Below, piece after piece: positions 10,940-22,469 of a stretch of 64,000 nucleotides of DNA. The first letter of the stretch is position 1; each line of letters starts with the position of its first letter. The stretch covers positions 1,860,001 to 1,924,000 of the forward strand of contig NC_066272.1 of the NCBI RefSeq assembly GCF_905404315.1, written 5' to 3'. The position numbers were made by a program, and so were the translations under genes. The DNA is from Leptidea sinapis (lineage: Eukaryota; Arthropoda; Insecta; Lepidoptera; Pieridae). The notes below the pieces were generated by a model. The model was not told the DNA's origin. It made no database searches and saw only the letters and a list, made by a program, of their open reading frames with translations.

Positions 10940-13669
10940 GGTTTAAGGTAAGGACAGTAATTCAGAGTGCGAAAACAGGTCGACATTAATGTGAGAATCC
11001 AATGATGAACACATTCTGAGAAGAGGCGCGCGAAACCCAATATTGGTTCTAGGAGTCGGTAGGTTGAAAGTTCTGTGCGTGCGTCCAGACCTGGCAGGAA
11101 CATTGAATGGCAAAAGCTCGAGAAGTTCAGGACAAGCTAGTTTCAATTCACACATATTTTTCTTAAGGTGATACAGTCTATTAAGTGACGTCTTTGGCTA
11201 AGTGAAAGCAAACAGCTGCGTAACATATATAGCATAATGGGGATTCCAGATTGGACAGGCAACTGAGACTGCACGAGCGTTTTATAAAGGTAAATATATG
11301 TGGCTTTATCATTGAAAGGTCTGGTGACACGGGTTATGAAGCCTAACATTCGGTAAGTTTTATTAATAATTATGCCCACATGCTTGTCCAAGGTTAGTTT
11401 AGGGTCAAGAAGGACCCCAAGATCCCTGACAGAGTGAACAGATTCAAGGGCATGGTCTCCAAGGGTGAGGTTGGACGTGATTATATTATGGGTGTTTCTA
11501 GTAAAGATGACATGCTGACACTTATTATAATTTCGAAATAATTTGTTTCTTTTGCTATAGTCGTCGAGCCTATCAAGATCTTCCTGTATTAGTGACACAT
11601 CAGAAGGTGTAAGTATCTTTTTATATAACTTTAGATCATCTGCATAGAGTAAATAATTGCAATGTAGGAAGCACGTCGATATGTCGTTGATAAATAAGGA
11701 GAAAAGCAACGGCCCAAGGATTGAGCCCTGGGGTACGCCGGATGTCACTAATACTTCAGATGAAGTATACCCATTTATAATCACCGATTGAACACGATTA
11801 TGTAGGTAAGCTAAACCATTGCGAAAGATTTCCTTTAATACCATTAAAAGACAACTTTTGTAAAAGCATTATATGGTCAACTTTGTCAAATGCCTTCTGA
11901 AAATCTGTATAGATTGTGTCTATCTGATGTTTACTATCCAAACCGCTAAAAACATAATTAGTAAAAACAAGGAGATTAGTTAGAGTAGATTTGCCAGTTG
12001 CAAAGCCATGCTGTTGGTCTATAACAACATGCTTTAGGCAGGAATAAATGCTTTGGTGCACTAATCTTTCGAGGACCTTAGGGATTGCGGAAAGGATTGA
12101 GATTGGGCGGTAATTTTCAACATCACTCTTAGAACCTGACTTAAAAATAGGCGTTATATAAGATAATTTCCAGCAATGAGGAAAATCACCACCGGAGAGA
12201 CATTTATTGAATAAAATCTGTAGAGGTATACATATTGACCGATATGTACGCTTGAGAAAAACTGGCCTAATTTGATCTGGGCCAGGGCCTTTATTAGAGT
12301 CAAGCATATACAATTCTTTACTAATTTCCTCTTTACAAAAACATAAATTATTTATAAGGATATGCGAGTCACTGGAATGGCTCTGGTCAACCTTGTAACC
12401 AGTGTCTCGACTTGAACCAGTTTGAGATTCAAAAACTGACTGAAAATATTTTGAAAACATGTCTGCTATTTGTTTAGGGTCGTCAGATGTAATAGTGCCA
12501 TATTTCATAAGCTTAGGGTATCCTGAGTTAGTATGTTTATTTGTCGACGTGTATTTCCAAATTTTTTTGATATTTGTTTTTAGCGAAAATTCAATCCCTT
12601 CTATGTATCGATTAAAGCAATGTTTTATAAGACCCTTCACACGCGCTCTTAGTAAAGAGAACTCCTGGTAGTCGCACAAGTTTTTGTAGGTCTTCCAACG
12701 ATACCAGAGTTTTTGCTTACGATTAAGAGTTCTTATCAAGCCATTGCTGAACCAAAGTGGATACTTTCGGGATTTAGATTTACAGAATGGTACATAAGCA
12801 GCAATAATCTCATTTATTTTTAAGTAAAACATGGCAACAGCATCTTCTGTAGAAGACGAGGCCAGTAGTGTCACCAAATCAACCTTGTCGATAGCATTAT
12901 TTATTAACTCGTAAACTGCAGTAAAGAAATTTCTTCGATTGACAGTAGCTGATGACATGATAGTTGTCTTATCAAAAGAACATAGAAAATCTAAAGGCGG
13001 GTGATGAGGAACCGGATTAAGTAACGGCTCAATGGAGAAATCAACTTTTCCGGGAAGTGTTGACAGTACTAGGTCTAAAAGCCTCGCATTGTTATTGTAA
13101 ACAGCATTAATCTGTTTTAAATTCATAAAGGACATGGTATGCAGCAGTAATTTAGATGACTCAGTATTTGCAGACTGTAATAAAATTTCTGGAGTGGATG
13201 ACCATATGAGATTGGGTAAATCGCCCATAATTATGTAATTAGAAAAACGTGAGCTAGCATATATGTCATGCAATTTATCAAAGAATTTTATGTATGCAGA
13301 GTAGTGAGAGGCAGGTGTAAAGTAACAAGTATTGAAAAGCAGACCAGAGTGAGATGGCAAATTAATGTATATTTCCTCCAAATCCGGGGCTTCAAACTCA
13401 GTCAATCGTATAGCTTTAATTTCTCTCCTCGCCATGACCATGACCCCACCGCCACCTTTTTTACGAGAGAGTTCAAGGTTTCTGTCTCGTCGAAATATGT
13501 AATAATCCCCCAAATGCAGCTCTCCATCAAAAATAGAATCATCTAACCATGTCTCTACCAGCACAATAATATCGTAGTTGCTAGAAAGAACACTTTGTCT
13601 GAATTTGTCAAGCTTACTCTTCATGCCTCCACAGTTTTGATAGTAAATAGATAAGGCATGTTGAACCAT
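10940..13669 (-). pseudogene. LINE ORF2: AP endonuclease + reverse transcriptase, frameshifted
   Basis: From the ATG at 13669 the first 200 residues form an APE-type endonuclease (YYQNCGG, VETWL, MGDLPN, HHPPL). This nicks DNA to prime reverse transcription. The usual GDFN site is reduced to GDLPN and the D before the last H is missing, so the nuclease is probably dead. The reverse transcriptase follows: KGPGPDQIRP, NYRPISIL, DFQKAFDKVDH, then SGVPQGSILGPLLF and YADD at 11635-11646. One base is lost near 11810, moving the frame to 11143-11844. More indels near 11190-11250 split off the C-terminal part, which is visible as MCELKLACPELLELLPF near 11155. Confidence 0.9.
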
Positions 13670-13898
13670 TATCCGTAGTCAAAAAAGATGAATAAGAAAA
13701 ATATAAAAATTATAGATAAAACCAGTTTCGCGCTCCGTACTGCAATAATAGAGTATAAATACAAAATTAAAATAATATGACATAAGTAAAAAAGACGAGT
13801 ATTAGATATAGCAAAAACAGTTAAATGCCTGTTAAGGTAACAATAATAAATATAGGTAATTTGACTATAATATAATATACAAACAAATGGCAATATAG

Positions 13899-14642
13899 TC
13901 ATACTAGTTTAGCTATATCATCATTGGATCTGACTTGAATGACTTTAGCTTCATCAGTTTTTCTAACAAAAATACTACAGTTTTTTATCCATACATACTT
14001 ATATCCTTTTTCCTTTGCAAGAAGCCTGACTTTAGTGAAGAGTATTTTATTTTTCAGAGTTAGGTGCTCATTGACGTAGAATCGATTATTGTCATTAACA
14101 CCAGGAGCAACTGCAGACCCGCTGAGCAATCGATCAATTTTCAGAGAGCCCCGCACACGTGCGGCAGCAATAAAATCATCACGTTTTCCGCGAGTTGTTA
14201 ATTGCAATATAATATTTTTCGGGCGATTTGTAGGTACACCTGGCGCAACGCGATGAACAGTTTTTATGTGAGAGTCCTTTAGTTCAACGTTTAAGATCCT
14301 GCTAAGTGTATAAGAAAGCTGTATTAGATTTTTACCTTTTCTTTCGGGCACATTTTGGATCTCAATGTTGCAGGTTCTGGAGGCTTGATCGACGTCGTCG
14401 AATTTGTTGCGTAGGGTTTCCAGTTCCTTACGCAGTGCCGCATTTTCCTCGAGAAAGTTGGACGGCAGGGAAGGGGGGTTTGTGACATTCGCCGATTCCA
14501 CTTGAGCCAACCTTTCTTCCCATGTGCTCATGCGATTTTCTAGGGCACATATATCGTTTCTAAGTGTTCGTGAGACCTCCAAGATAGCAAAATTGAGATC
14601 ATCACGCCACTGCTGCCTCAAGTCTGCAAGTTTTGTATCCAT
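13899..14642 (-). CDS. LINE ORF1 protein (RNA-binding/chaperone-like), probably N-terminally truncated
   Basis: It has 247 residues from the first ATG. Residues of about 10-85 are rich in heptad Leu and charged residues (LRNDICALENRMSTWEERL, ALRKELETLRNKFDD) and look like a coiled coil for trimer or dimer formation. Then comes IEIQNVPERKGKNL, typical of ORF1 proteins in Jockey/CR1-group LINEs, followed by a basic region (NRPKNIILQLTTRGKRDDFI) likely to bind RNA. The frame is open upstream of the ATG with AKKKDINSTTTSPTPN, so the true start is probably further 5' and lost. It sits about 230 bp upstream of ORF2 on the same strand. Confidence 0.75.
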   Translation of the reverse strand: MDTKLADLRQQWRDDLNFAILEVSRTLRNDICALENRMSTWEERLAQVESANVTNPPSLPSNFLEENAALRKELETLRNKFDDVDQASRTCNIEIQNVPERKGKNLIQLSYTLSRILNVELKDSHIKTVHRVAPGVPTNRPKNIILQLTTRGKRDDFIAAARVRGSLKIDRLLSGSAVAPGVNDNNRFYVNEHLTLKNKILFTKVRLLAKEKGYKYVWIKNCSIFVRKTDEAKVIQVRSNDDIAKLV

Positions 14643-15023
14643 ATATCTAGTTAAGGCCTCAGTATCTACGTTTAAGGATGCGGCTAAGTTAGGTGTGGGC
14701 GAGGTGGTCGTTGAATTTATATCTTTCTTTTTTGCCTTATTATTTAAATAAAACGAGATGACTTAGAGAAACCTCCAAAGTATGTGGTTCACAGTACCTT
14801 TATAAATGGTTGGATGCACTTTTTGTTGAGATCCGCTTGGTATTTCCTAAATAATTTTAATAAAATTTTACACACACTGATACTGCTGTCACGTACAATA
14901 CAAAGTTTATATTATTATGTGATGATATTTTTACCTATTTACAATAGATTTTCTGGGCTGACCTATAATTATCTAAATGCTATAAAGGAGTAATGTGTAG
15001 TGCACTTAATCTTTTATTATATA

Positions 15024-15192
15024 TTAAAGGATTAAAACGAGTGAAATTGTACTGTGACAGGCGGTCCTGCTGTTAATGTGTTCTGAATAGGTCACGAAAC
15101 GTCGGTTCAACTAAAAAATGTCTCAAAAACTCATGTAACTTTTACGCAAAATGTAAAAACACAGTTACAATCAACGCGTTTTAATCCTTTAA
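15024..15192. mobile_element. Short MITE, 169 bp, 16-bp perfect terminal inverted repeats
   Basis: The ends are TTAAAGGATTAAAACG at 15024-15039 and its exact reverse complement at 15177-15192. The interior has no frame. A target duplication is not clear. The superfamily is unknown. Confidence 0.75.
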
Positions 15193-15397
15193 AAAGTGTT
15201 TTATATAAATGTGTAACACTCGCGTTAATCAAAGAAAATATTACATATTCATATTGTGTAATGTTATACTAATAAAAACAATCGTGGGATCCAACAGACC
15301 TTGGAACACCAACGAAATTGCTTACTTTTCTCCAATATTTATTCAACTGGGATTGAAATCGGGACTGATATGAATAGCAATTTGCCCCTTAACTTTA

Positions 15398-15435
15398 TTT
15401 AAGGAAACATTGTCTTTAGACAATGTTTCCTTAAA
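15398..15435. repeat. Perfect 18-bp stem hairpin with 2-nt gap
   Basis: TAAGGAAACATTGTCT is followed by TT and then the exact reverse complement. It is either a tiny fold-back relic or a cruciform-prone palindrome. Confidence 0.9.
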
Positions 15436-15469
15436 ATCCAATAAAGTAAAATGTAAATTATAAAGTTCA

Positions 15470-15650
15470 AATGGAACGTACCACGTACCGGAAGACGCAG
15501 TATTAGGCCCCCACAAGATGGACCGATGATGTGGTCACGATCGCCGGAATACATTGGATGAGAGGGCAGGACGCAGGACGGATCGTGGAGATTTTTGGGG
15601 GAGCCCTTTGTCCAGCAGTGGACGTCTTCCGGCTGGTGACGATTGTATAA
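15470..15650 (+). mobile_element. RTE-clade LINE 3' end fragment
   Basis: The frame TRWTDDVVTIAG followed by VEIFGGALCPAVDVFRL matches the C-terminal end of RTE-type ORFs common in Lepidoptera, with the nucleotide motif CTTTGTCCAGCAGTGGACGT. A related fragment sits inside each arm of the large palindrome (about 49990-50130 and its mirror at 48545-48690). Only the last 60 codons remain. Confidence 0.65.
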
Positions 15651-15778
15651 ACGAGACAATTTTTTTTTATGTATAAAAATGTAACTTAGGACCAAAGAGG
15701 CAAGGTGCATAAATAAGAATAAGCGTGTTAAACTAAAGTTATTTTGACATATAAAATCACAACTGAACTTTATTCACT

Positions 15779-15875
15779 AGAGAGACGTTGAGAGGTAGCG
15801 TTTATCATAACTGTCACATAAATATAACGAAGAGATGTGCGTGCTGTACAGGAGATGGGAGTTATGTGTTCATAT
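15779..15875 (+). repeat. Unclassified repeat R-B, copy 1
   Basis: It shares the blocks ACTGTCACATAAATATAACG-like and GTGTTCATATGTTACAA with 30250-30320, in the same order. The class is unknown. Confidence 0.4.
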
Positions 15876-17220
15876 GTTACAAATAAATACCTCTCACACC
15901 TACGATCTACCAACGTTATCTACGGTGCAGTGTCGGAAATTAACGTTTCATCTATAAAGAGCACACTGGTAAATTATTTCTCCCTAAAGTCAGAAAACTT
16001 TGAAACCATAACATATTCCTAATAATTACACTTGATCTATCTAAGAACGGAAAAAAAATAATGAATAAGAAGAAGTAATTGAATAAAATAGTATTTAACC
16101 CTACAGAGGTCGCGCGGATGACAGTTGTCATCCATTTTCTTTCAACGATTTATAGTAATATTATCAGTATCTAGGTTGTATTTATTTATTTAATATAATG
16201 AAAACTTAATTACTTACAGTATACAACAAAAATGTATTAAAAAAATCTTTTTCTTAACAAATTAGGAATAAAAACTAAGTCCTTATAAATTATTTGGAAC
16301 TGAAATCAACTTTTGACTAAACTGATATAAGATATCAAGAAAATTGGTCTTTATTTATGATGGTCTTAATTTATGATTCAATTTTCACTTTATTTTGTTG
16401 CAAAGATTATTTAATAAAGGAGTTGCAGTCTGCACGGTCTTACTTCATTATGTTAGTCTCCTCAATTAATCACGTGAGCTGATTTCATTGATCAGCAGCA
16501 AGTAACTCTTCTATTTTGATGCCAATATATCTAAGCGACACAGTTCCATTGCGCTGCACTATGCACTCATCAAAGTTTCACATTAAAATTTCGCAAACGA
16601 CAGTTATAACTTCTTTGGAACGTTCCTTTCACTAAGCACCCTACGTTCAAACGTAAGTTTTTTACGTGCACTTCAGTATTCATTAACAATATTTTTTTAT
16701 AAACTATTTTACTAATCTCTAGATGTTAAACGGAATAAATTTAAGTTAATAAGTCATAGTAGAAAGAAAATATAAGGTATAAATCAAGTAATTATTATTA
16801 TAAAATATTAAGTTATCGACACGTATGTAAAATAAAATTACAATAAAAGTACACAAAATGTGTGTACAAAATACTAGGGAGTATTGTTCTTTTTATTTAG
16901 TAAAAATTTATCAATTAACAATCAAGATATTTTCCTACATATAACTTAGTTTGGCTTATTACATAATTATTTAATATAGTTAATTACTCTCTGTATTATT
17001 AAAAGCATAGCATATTGCTTTATTAATATTGAAGCACAAAATATATTATACGAATCTGAGTTTATCTTAAATAATAGATTATCGCAGTCGGTAGATCAAC
17101 AATACCCCAATTTCCTACTCGATTGGGCAGCTTAATGGCTTTTGGAACAGAAAACTCAATTACGATCCAGAAACAAAACAAGTAAAAATACAATTGTATA
17201 TTGCCTTGCTTACATTACTT
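15876..17220. other. AT-rich interval with nothing recognised
   Basis: A modestly GC-richer patch at 16440-16680 has no open frame or motif that I can name. Confidence 0.45.
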
Positions 17221-17614
17221 GATACATAATAGCTTTAAGGGTAAATGTATACACTTCTACAATAAAGTCCCAGCCACTGTTCAGGCATTATCTATAAATA
17301 AATTTAAATGTTTTATAAAAAAATGGCTCTGTCGTTAATCCTATTACTCCACTGCTGAATATCTAAATGATCGGACAGCCTGGGACTAGATTGTGATTAT
17401 TTTATAGCGATAGAAATGACTGTACAATATTGTATATTTTTATTGAAAAGAACGCAAAAAAAAGAATGCTGTGAGAGTTTCTTGGGCCGTTTCTTCTCTC
17501 CCAGAGCGCCATTTGTTTCCGAAGCGATAGTAGTATCTAGTAGTATAAGAAATGACATCAAAAAGAATTCTAAAGAAATCAATTTTGAAAAAAATAAATG
17601 CCTTTTATGCCTTT
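17221..17614 (+). mobile_element. 5'-truncated CR1-like LINE, same family as the one in the palindrome
   Basis: It is nearly identical to 48105-48497: the last codons of ORF2, the 3' UTR with GAGTTTCTTGGGCCG, and a tail of ATGCCTTTT units. A few substitutions (including a stop at CGTTAATCC where the other copy has CGTAAATCC) and a small insertion near 17408 separate them. The close match of two copies 31 kb apart points to fairly recent activity of this family. Confidence 0.9.
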
Positions 17615-18695
17615 ACATCTATATAAGAGGTATTAAATGGACCTTGCTCAAAGCAATGAGTCGCTTACAAAAACCTTTTATTTGTTAAATCACAATCACA
17701 CATTACTGCTGAAGTTTGCATAATTAAATCAAATCATATTATTGTGGATACATACGAGTATAATTAGAGTCTTAACTCTCTATTTTGCTATCAATATTAT
17801 ATAAGCACTGAAGGCCTTGAGTTCATACTCAAAAAAACTTATAACAAATAATATTTTTTAATTGTATGAGTGTCTTAATTTTAAACCAATTATAATGAAG
17901 TATCTTGGTACTCATGTTAATGTTTCTAACTTAAACTCACTTCGAATTTTGATATGAAAGAGCATTTAGAAAGTTTTTGAGTCTTTGGTTGATACATAAT
18001 ACTACAACACCTTATCACATTTTGTTGACAATCACATAATAGCTTGTATGAAATCATTGAAAATATTATATGAGTTTCAATATTAAAGTTATATAATAAG
18101 TAAGGGCTTATGTCTGGTATCGCCTTATTATTTATTTATTTGGGCAACTAAAAATAACACTCTTTACATGCTTAAACTTAAAATATAATAATAATATGGC
18201 TAAGAGTTAATTCACTTATAAGCAACCACAGCATTCATTATTGAATACATTATTTTTATAAGTAACAATTCGTTAAGGGTGTTGGTTCTGCATTAAAATT
18301 ATAAATTGTTTAAATTAATATAAAAATTGTAGAAGAGCTTAAATTTGTAAGTTCAGTATAATAATTTAAAAGGCTTTTAAGTATACGTATAAATCCACGA
18401 AGACAAATTTTAATTCTGAACGATTATGGGTAGTTTCGTACGGATATATTGAAATGGGCTACAAATTTCGCAGTGATAATAAGAGGAATTTAAATTTAGT
18501 AAGTTGCAAAATGTGATATAATTGACTCAATGATTTAAATCAGGTTTATTGACAAAATGAGCCATCAATATTATGGCTGAGGCAATCAAACATTAATTTA
18601 AAAGTCTTGCAGGAACAATTTTTGACATAGTGAGTAATTAATATTTTTTACATTTTACATAATATTATATAATTTATTTACATTCATGATGGAAT
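17615..18695. other. AT-rich interval; possible LINE 3' UTR at 18122-18520
   Basis: A TTATTTATTTATTTGGGC stretch at about 18127 could be a minus-strand LINE tail followed by UTR, but no coding part follows. The rest shows nothing. Confidence 0.3.
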
Positions 18696-18699
18696 TACC

Positions 18700-18925
18700 A
18701 TTGGCATGGGCACGGGGATCTGCGCTGGTGTGGGTCCAAGTTACGTCAGTTGATGCTTCGACTGCTGAAGTCGGCAAGCATCGTAAATAATATGTTGGTC
18801 TCAGTGAGTCATACGTTTTTGTGCCGTTTGGTGTCGAGACACTACAAAGTACTATCTTCTCGCCTTAATAGGGCTACTGGCAACCCAAGTGCTGGCAGCT
18901 ATTTCAGTCAACGGATCAACTTATT
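18700..18925 (+). mobile_element. Likely LINE ORF2 C-terminal fragment
   Basis: It contains the frame LNRATGNPSAGSYFSQRINL, which I recall as a recurrent C-terminal motif in lepidopteran LINE ORF2 proteins. The surroundings are GC-richer than the flanks. Both ends are broken. Confidence 0.45.
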
Positions 18926-18929
18926 CTTG

Positions 18930-19985
18930 GTACGCTTCCCTGTAATGATAGTTTTAATATTTTAATGTAATTATAGCATGTAAATATAATATATGCTATG
19001 TTAATTAAAAAAAAAATATTTTACATTTCACATTATCACTTATAAGTGCTAATTTTAGAATATTATTAGATTTACTCCGACAGATACAACTGAGGCATGT
19101 GTAAAATAATTATTTTGAATCTCATCAAGTTACTTAATAATCCTTGAAACTTGCATTTAGCTGCTGAGACTGTTTTTGTAACATCAATAATATATAAGAT
19201 GTATTTTCGCTTACACAAAAGATAGAAAAAAAATCTGAAACTGAAATATAAAAGGGCTCGGGTCAGTAAAATAAATATAATCGTATAAGATTTATTGCCG
19301 TCTGTTACTTCATTGCAATTTAGTTGCGCCGAGCCAAGAAACGAACTGAAGGCGGATATCCGGTTCTAAAAGGCAAGGAAGTTAACAGAACGTAAAGCTC
19401 CAATTGTTGATACAATATTTATTTTTATATTGCTTTACTGATAATAAAATATTGCTTTAATACGTTCTGAGTAAATAGAAAATTGAATAAAATTTTACAT
19501 TTGAAAAGTCGCGAGATATCCTTCAATAAAAAGTTTTAAAATTGTATTTCGGCGTGTTAAGAGAGGGAAGAAAAGTGTCATTTTTACAAGTGAAAAAATG
19601 CTTTTAAGTATGTATAAAAATGTATGTATTTTAAAATGTATTTAAAAAGCATATTGTATATCATTTATATTTTAAATTAAATTTAAAAACAAAGTATATT
19701 GTTATTTTTAATAATTATATTTTATTAATTAAACATTCAATATTCCCCTTTAACTTTTCTGTAAAGTGTAAATCTGTAACGTTTCTTACCCCCTGAAACA
19801 ATATTTACTATTCTATAAGGAAGTGAGTGACAGTTGGAGCAGATAATCCAGCTGATATTAACCAGCACCAATTGCTCATAAAAAGTTAAATATTTCCTGT
19901 TTCGAGAATCGCGTGACGTTCAAAATGTCCTATGTAATACTGCCATGAAACCCCACTATTAGAAAAAAGTGCGTAATTTTTTTAG
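18930..19985. other. AT-rich interval with nothing recognised
   Basis: A TATAAAAG at 19247 and a TCAGT at 19263 are too close together for a core promoter. No frame or repeat was seen. Confidence 0.45.
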
Positions 19986-20370
19986 AAGGTACCTATGTCG
20001 TATCACCTTGAAAACACCGCACAAGGTAGTTCATGCCACAGCTTGGCTGATCGTGGAAGTTCCTTGAAAACCGCACTGTGGAGGAACGCCATGTATCTAG
20101 ATGGTGGGGATTTTTTTTTATTTATTTATTTTACACACAAAAAAGTATTTTACAATTTACATAAATTTAAGTACAAATATAAACCCAATCCATGATGATA
20201 TCCTAATTTGTGGCGTGTCGTGCAAAGGTGGAATTCGGCAGCAGGAATCAGGTGAAACAGCTTTTCGGAACACTCTCCTTTTCATCCGGGTGTCTTCTAC
20301 CCCATTTACATGCGGTACAATAAAGCGATGTCTCTACACAACGCCAAGTGATCTAACTATTCACAGATCA
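19986..20370 (-). mobile_element. LINE L1r 3' fragment with an 85-bp insertion
   Basis: The minus strand aligns with 62052-62345 of the right-edge LINE. Shared blocks are ACCTATGTCGTATC-like, AAAACCGCACTGTGGAGGA and TTTGTGGCGTGTCGTGC. The match is split at GATGGTGGGGA|TGATAT by about 85 bp at 20109-20191, a T-rich insert beginning TTTTTTTTATTTATTTA that looks like another LINE tail in minus orientation. Confidence 0.8.
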
Positions 20371-20789
20371 CTGATCTGCTTTTGTTTTCTACAATTATAG
20401 CGATGTTATTATGGTTTTAATAAAAAAAATATTTATGTAATTAGAAAATGAATTACTATCAATACAGAACGTAACCAATACAATTAAGTGTAAATATTAT
20501 TGAATTAAAGATGCTGTAAATGTATGTATTAAGGTAAGTTGCAATTGACTGGAAGAATTCAAGGCGTTTAAATAGAGATATGCAGGCAACACTACAGTAA
20601 TAAAAACCCCCAGCATTACCATTAAGTATTATTGCAAAATACATGCTTAGATTTTATAGTTAGCCTTAGGGAATAGATACTAATACAATATAATATTATT
20701 ATGTTAAGTTTTTATAGATAGGCTTAGAATCAAGGTAAGTGAATATTGATTCTGTCCCTTCTTTTCTGTTCTTTCGGAATTCTGTTGGA

Positions 20790-20945
20790 GGTTTTCATTT
20801 TAAATATTTTATATGTATTTATATATGTTTAATAAAGTATATCGTATTAAATATATCGTTGTCTTGTACCCATAGTACAGGCTATGCCTACTTTGGGGCA
20901 AGATAATTTGTGTAAGAGTGTGTCAATATAAAAAATATATTAAAT
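20790..20945 (+). mobile_element. Possible LINE 3' end
   Basis: The motif CTTGTACCCATAGTACAGGC with CTACTTTGGGGCAAGATAA is one I recall from 3' ends of lepidopteran LINEs. No coding part is seen upstream. Confidence 0.4.
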
Positions 20946-20949
20946 ATAT

Positions 20950-21450
20950 TTTCAATATACGGGGGTATATTATTATTCAGTTAAAGATTGATAGTATGTT
21001 AATATTAAGAAAAACTTATACAACTGCTTAGCGTGGCATCCAATGTGTAATAAACTAAATATACAAATTGCATTCTACAAAAAAGGTTTAGCTATTGTTA
21101 TGAATCAAAAATCATTAAATAGAAAATTAAATAATATCTTGATAAAATAAATAAAAGGCCTGTTGGGGTACACAGGGGATAGTGCGTAGAGCACAACACT
21201 CTTTAGTCTATTCAAATTATTCCTACCTACCTTTAGGAGTTAATAATTATCTGTGTGAACGTTGCGACGACCGATCGTTAGAGGCACTGGTCAACAGAGA
21301 GTCATAGAATAGTTTCGCCGGGCAGTGAGGAATGTGTTTTAGATATTTTAAAGCACTTTAACAGTGTAATATCGTTTCTCATGTTGTAGGTGTACCATTG
21401 CTAACAGTGAGTTTGGTGAATCCCAACATCACCTAGCTGTGCTATAATAG
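20950..21450. other. AT-rich interval with nothing recognised
   Basis: A GC-richer patch at 21255-21330 has no frame or motif. Confidence 0.4.
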
Positions 21451-21456
21451 TTATTT

Positions 21457-22105
21457 ATCAACTGTTGTGTAATTAAAATACTCATTTGATATGTTTATCT
21501 ACACCGATGCTTTAAATCCTCTATGAAAGATTCTGAAACAGTTAGCTTATTGCCAAAATTAAAACACCCAATGTTCTAATAACCATTACATCATCCAAAC
21601 GAGTGTTGTAATGTTGTACTGAATTTCATAACAACACTCCTATTTTTTTTTCAATCCCTTCATGCTCAAAGAGTTTGAACAGAGAATTGCGTGGTATCTG
21701 TATGAATTTCAAAAAAATAACATTTTCGTTTACGCGCCTTCCACACTACTAGAAAGTCGCGCGCCGTAAAAAAAAGTAGGTTATTCGAATCCCCACCATT
21801 TTTCTTCGATATTTTTATTGTATTGTTTACAAAAATTGAGCTATTCATTTTAAACCCTGCACAAGAACATAATATTCAAGTGAATTTTAATTATTGCACT
21901 ATACAAACTGTAAACTACTACTGAAATAAATATTTTTTTCATTAATACTTAGTTTATTTGTATATAATCAGTAATGGATGATATTAGGTTACTACTAGGA
22001 CTAACTGTTCCAGAATCTTTTAGAGGATTCATTTTATGGGTGTAGATAACGTCTTGTATGCAACTGTTGATAATTAGTTATTAAAACACTCATGTGATAC
22101 TATTA
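21457..22105. mobile_element. Fold-back element copy A, split by about 330 bp
   Basis: The left half at 21497-21640 contains GCTTTAAATCCTCTATGAAA and CATTACATCATCCAAACG. The right half at 21971-22050 is its inverted counterpart (TGGATGATATTAGG, AGAATCTTTTAGAGGATTC). Between them, 21641-21970 matches neither half and is an insertion or unrelated middle. Outer sequences with CAACTGTTG flank both sides. No coding frame. Confidence 0.65.
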
Positions 22106-22465
22106 TCACACTCGGCTTCGCCTCGTGAGATAAAGCCACATTCGTGTTTTAATACCCCTTATTACACTACAGTTGCATAAATAAATATTACACAACAGTT
22201 ACATACAAGATGAATCATATGAATCCTCTATAAAAGATTCTGAAACAGCTTACTGCTAACATTAAAAAAGCCAGTCCTAGTAACCATAATATCATCCAAA
22301 GGAGTGTTATTATGAAAACGGATGGCATAATGTTCTACTGAATTTCATTATAACACTCGTTTGGATGATGTAATGGTTATTAGGACATTGGGGTGTTTTA
22401 ATGTTTGCAATTAGCTAACTGTTTTAGAATCTTTAATAGAGGATTTAAAGCATGGGTATAGATAA
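22106..22465. mobile_element. Fold-back element copy B
   Basis: The arms are 22203-22311 and 22352-22465, near reverse complements, around a centre with ACTGAATTTCATT. The left arm mirrors the right arm of copy A, so 22051-22202 between the copies is itself palindromic (TATGCAACTGTTG...CTACAGTTGCATA). The same block therefore occurs four times in alternating orientation within 1 kb. Confidence 0.7.
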
Positions 22466-22469
22466 AATA

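Larger units (their letters stand above)
10685..14760 (-). mobile_element. Nearly full-length LINE (Jockey/CR1-group) with ORF1 and ORF2
   Basis: It reads leftward. From 5' to 3' it has ORF1 (13899 to at least 14642), a spacer of about 230 bp, ORF2 with AP endonuclease and reverse transcriptase (13669 to about 10940), a 3' UTR, and a short-period tail of TAAA repeats ending at about 10685. ORF1 stays open upstream of its first ATG into 14750, so the 5' end is probably truncated. ORF2 carries frameshifts, so the copy cannot mobilise itself. The clade is inferred from RT and endonuclease motifs. The (TAAA)n tail matches the LINE at 54186-56002. Confidence 0.9.

Noticed and set aside
19247..19267. 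TATAAAAG followed by TCAGT, as for an arthropod core promoter
   Set aside because: The spacing is about 18 bp rather than 25-30, and no gene follows.
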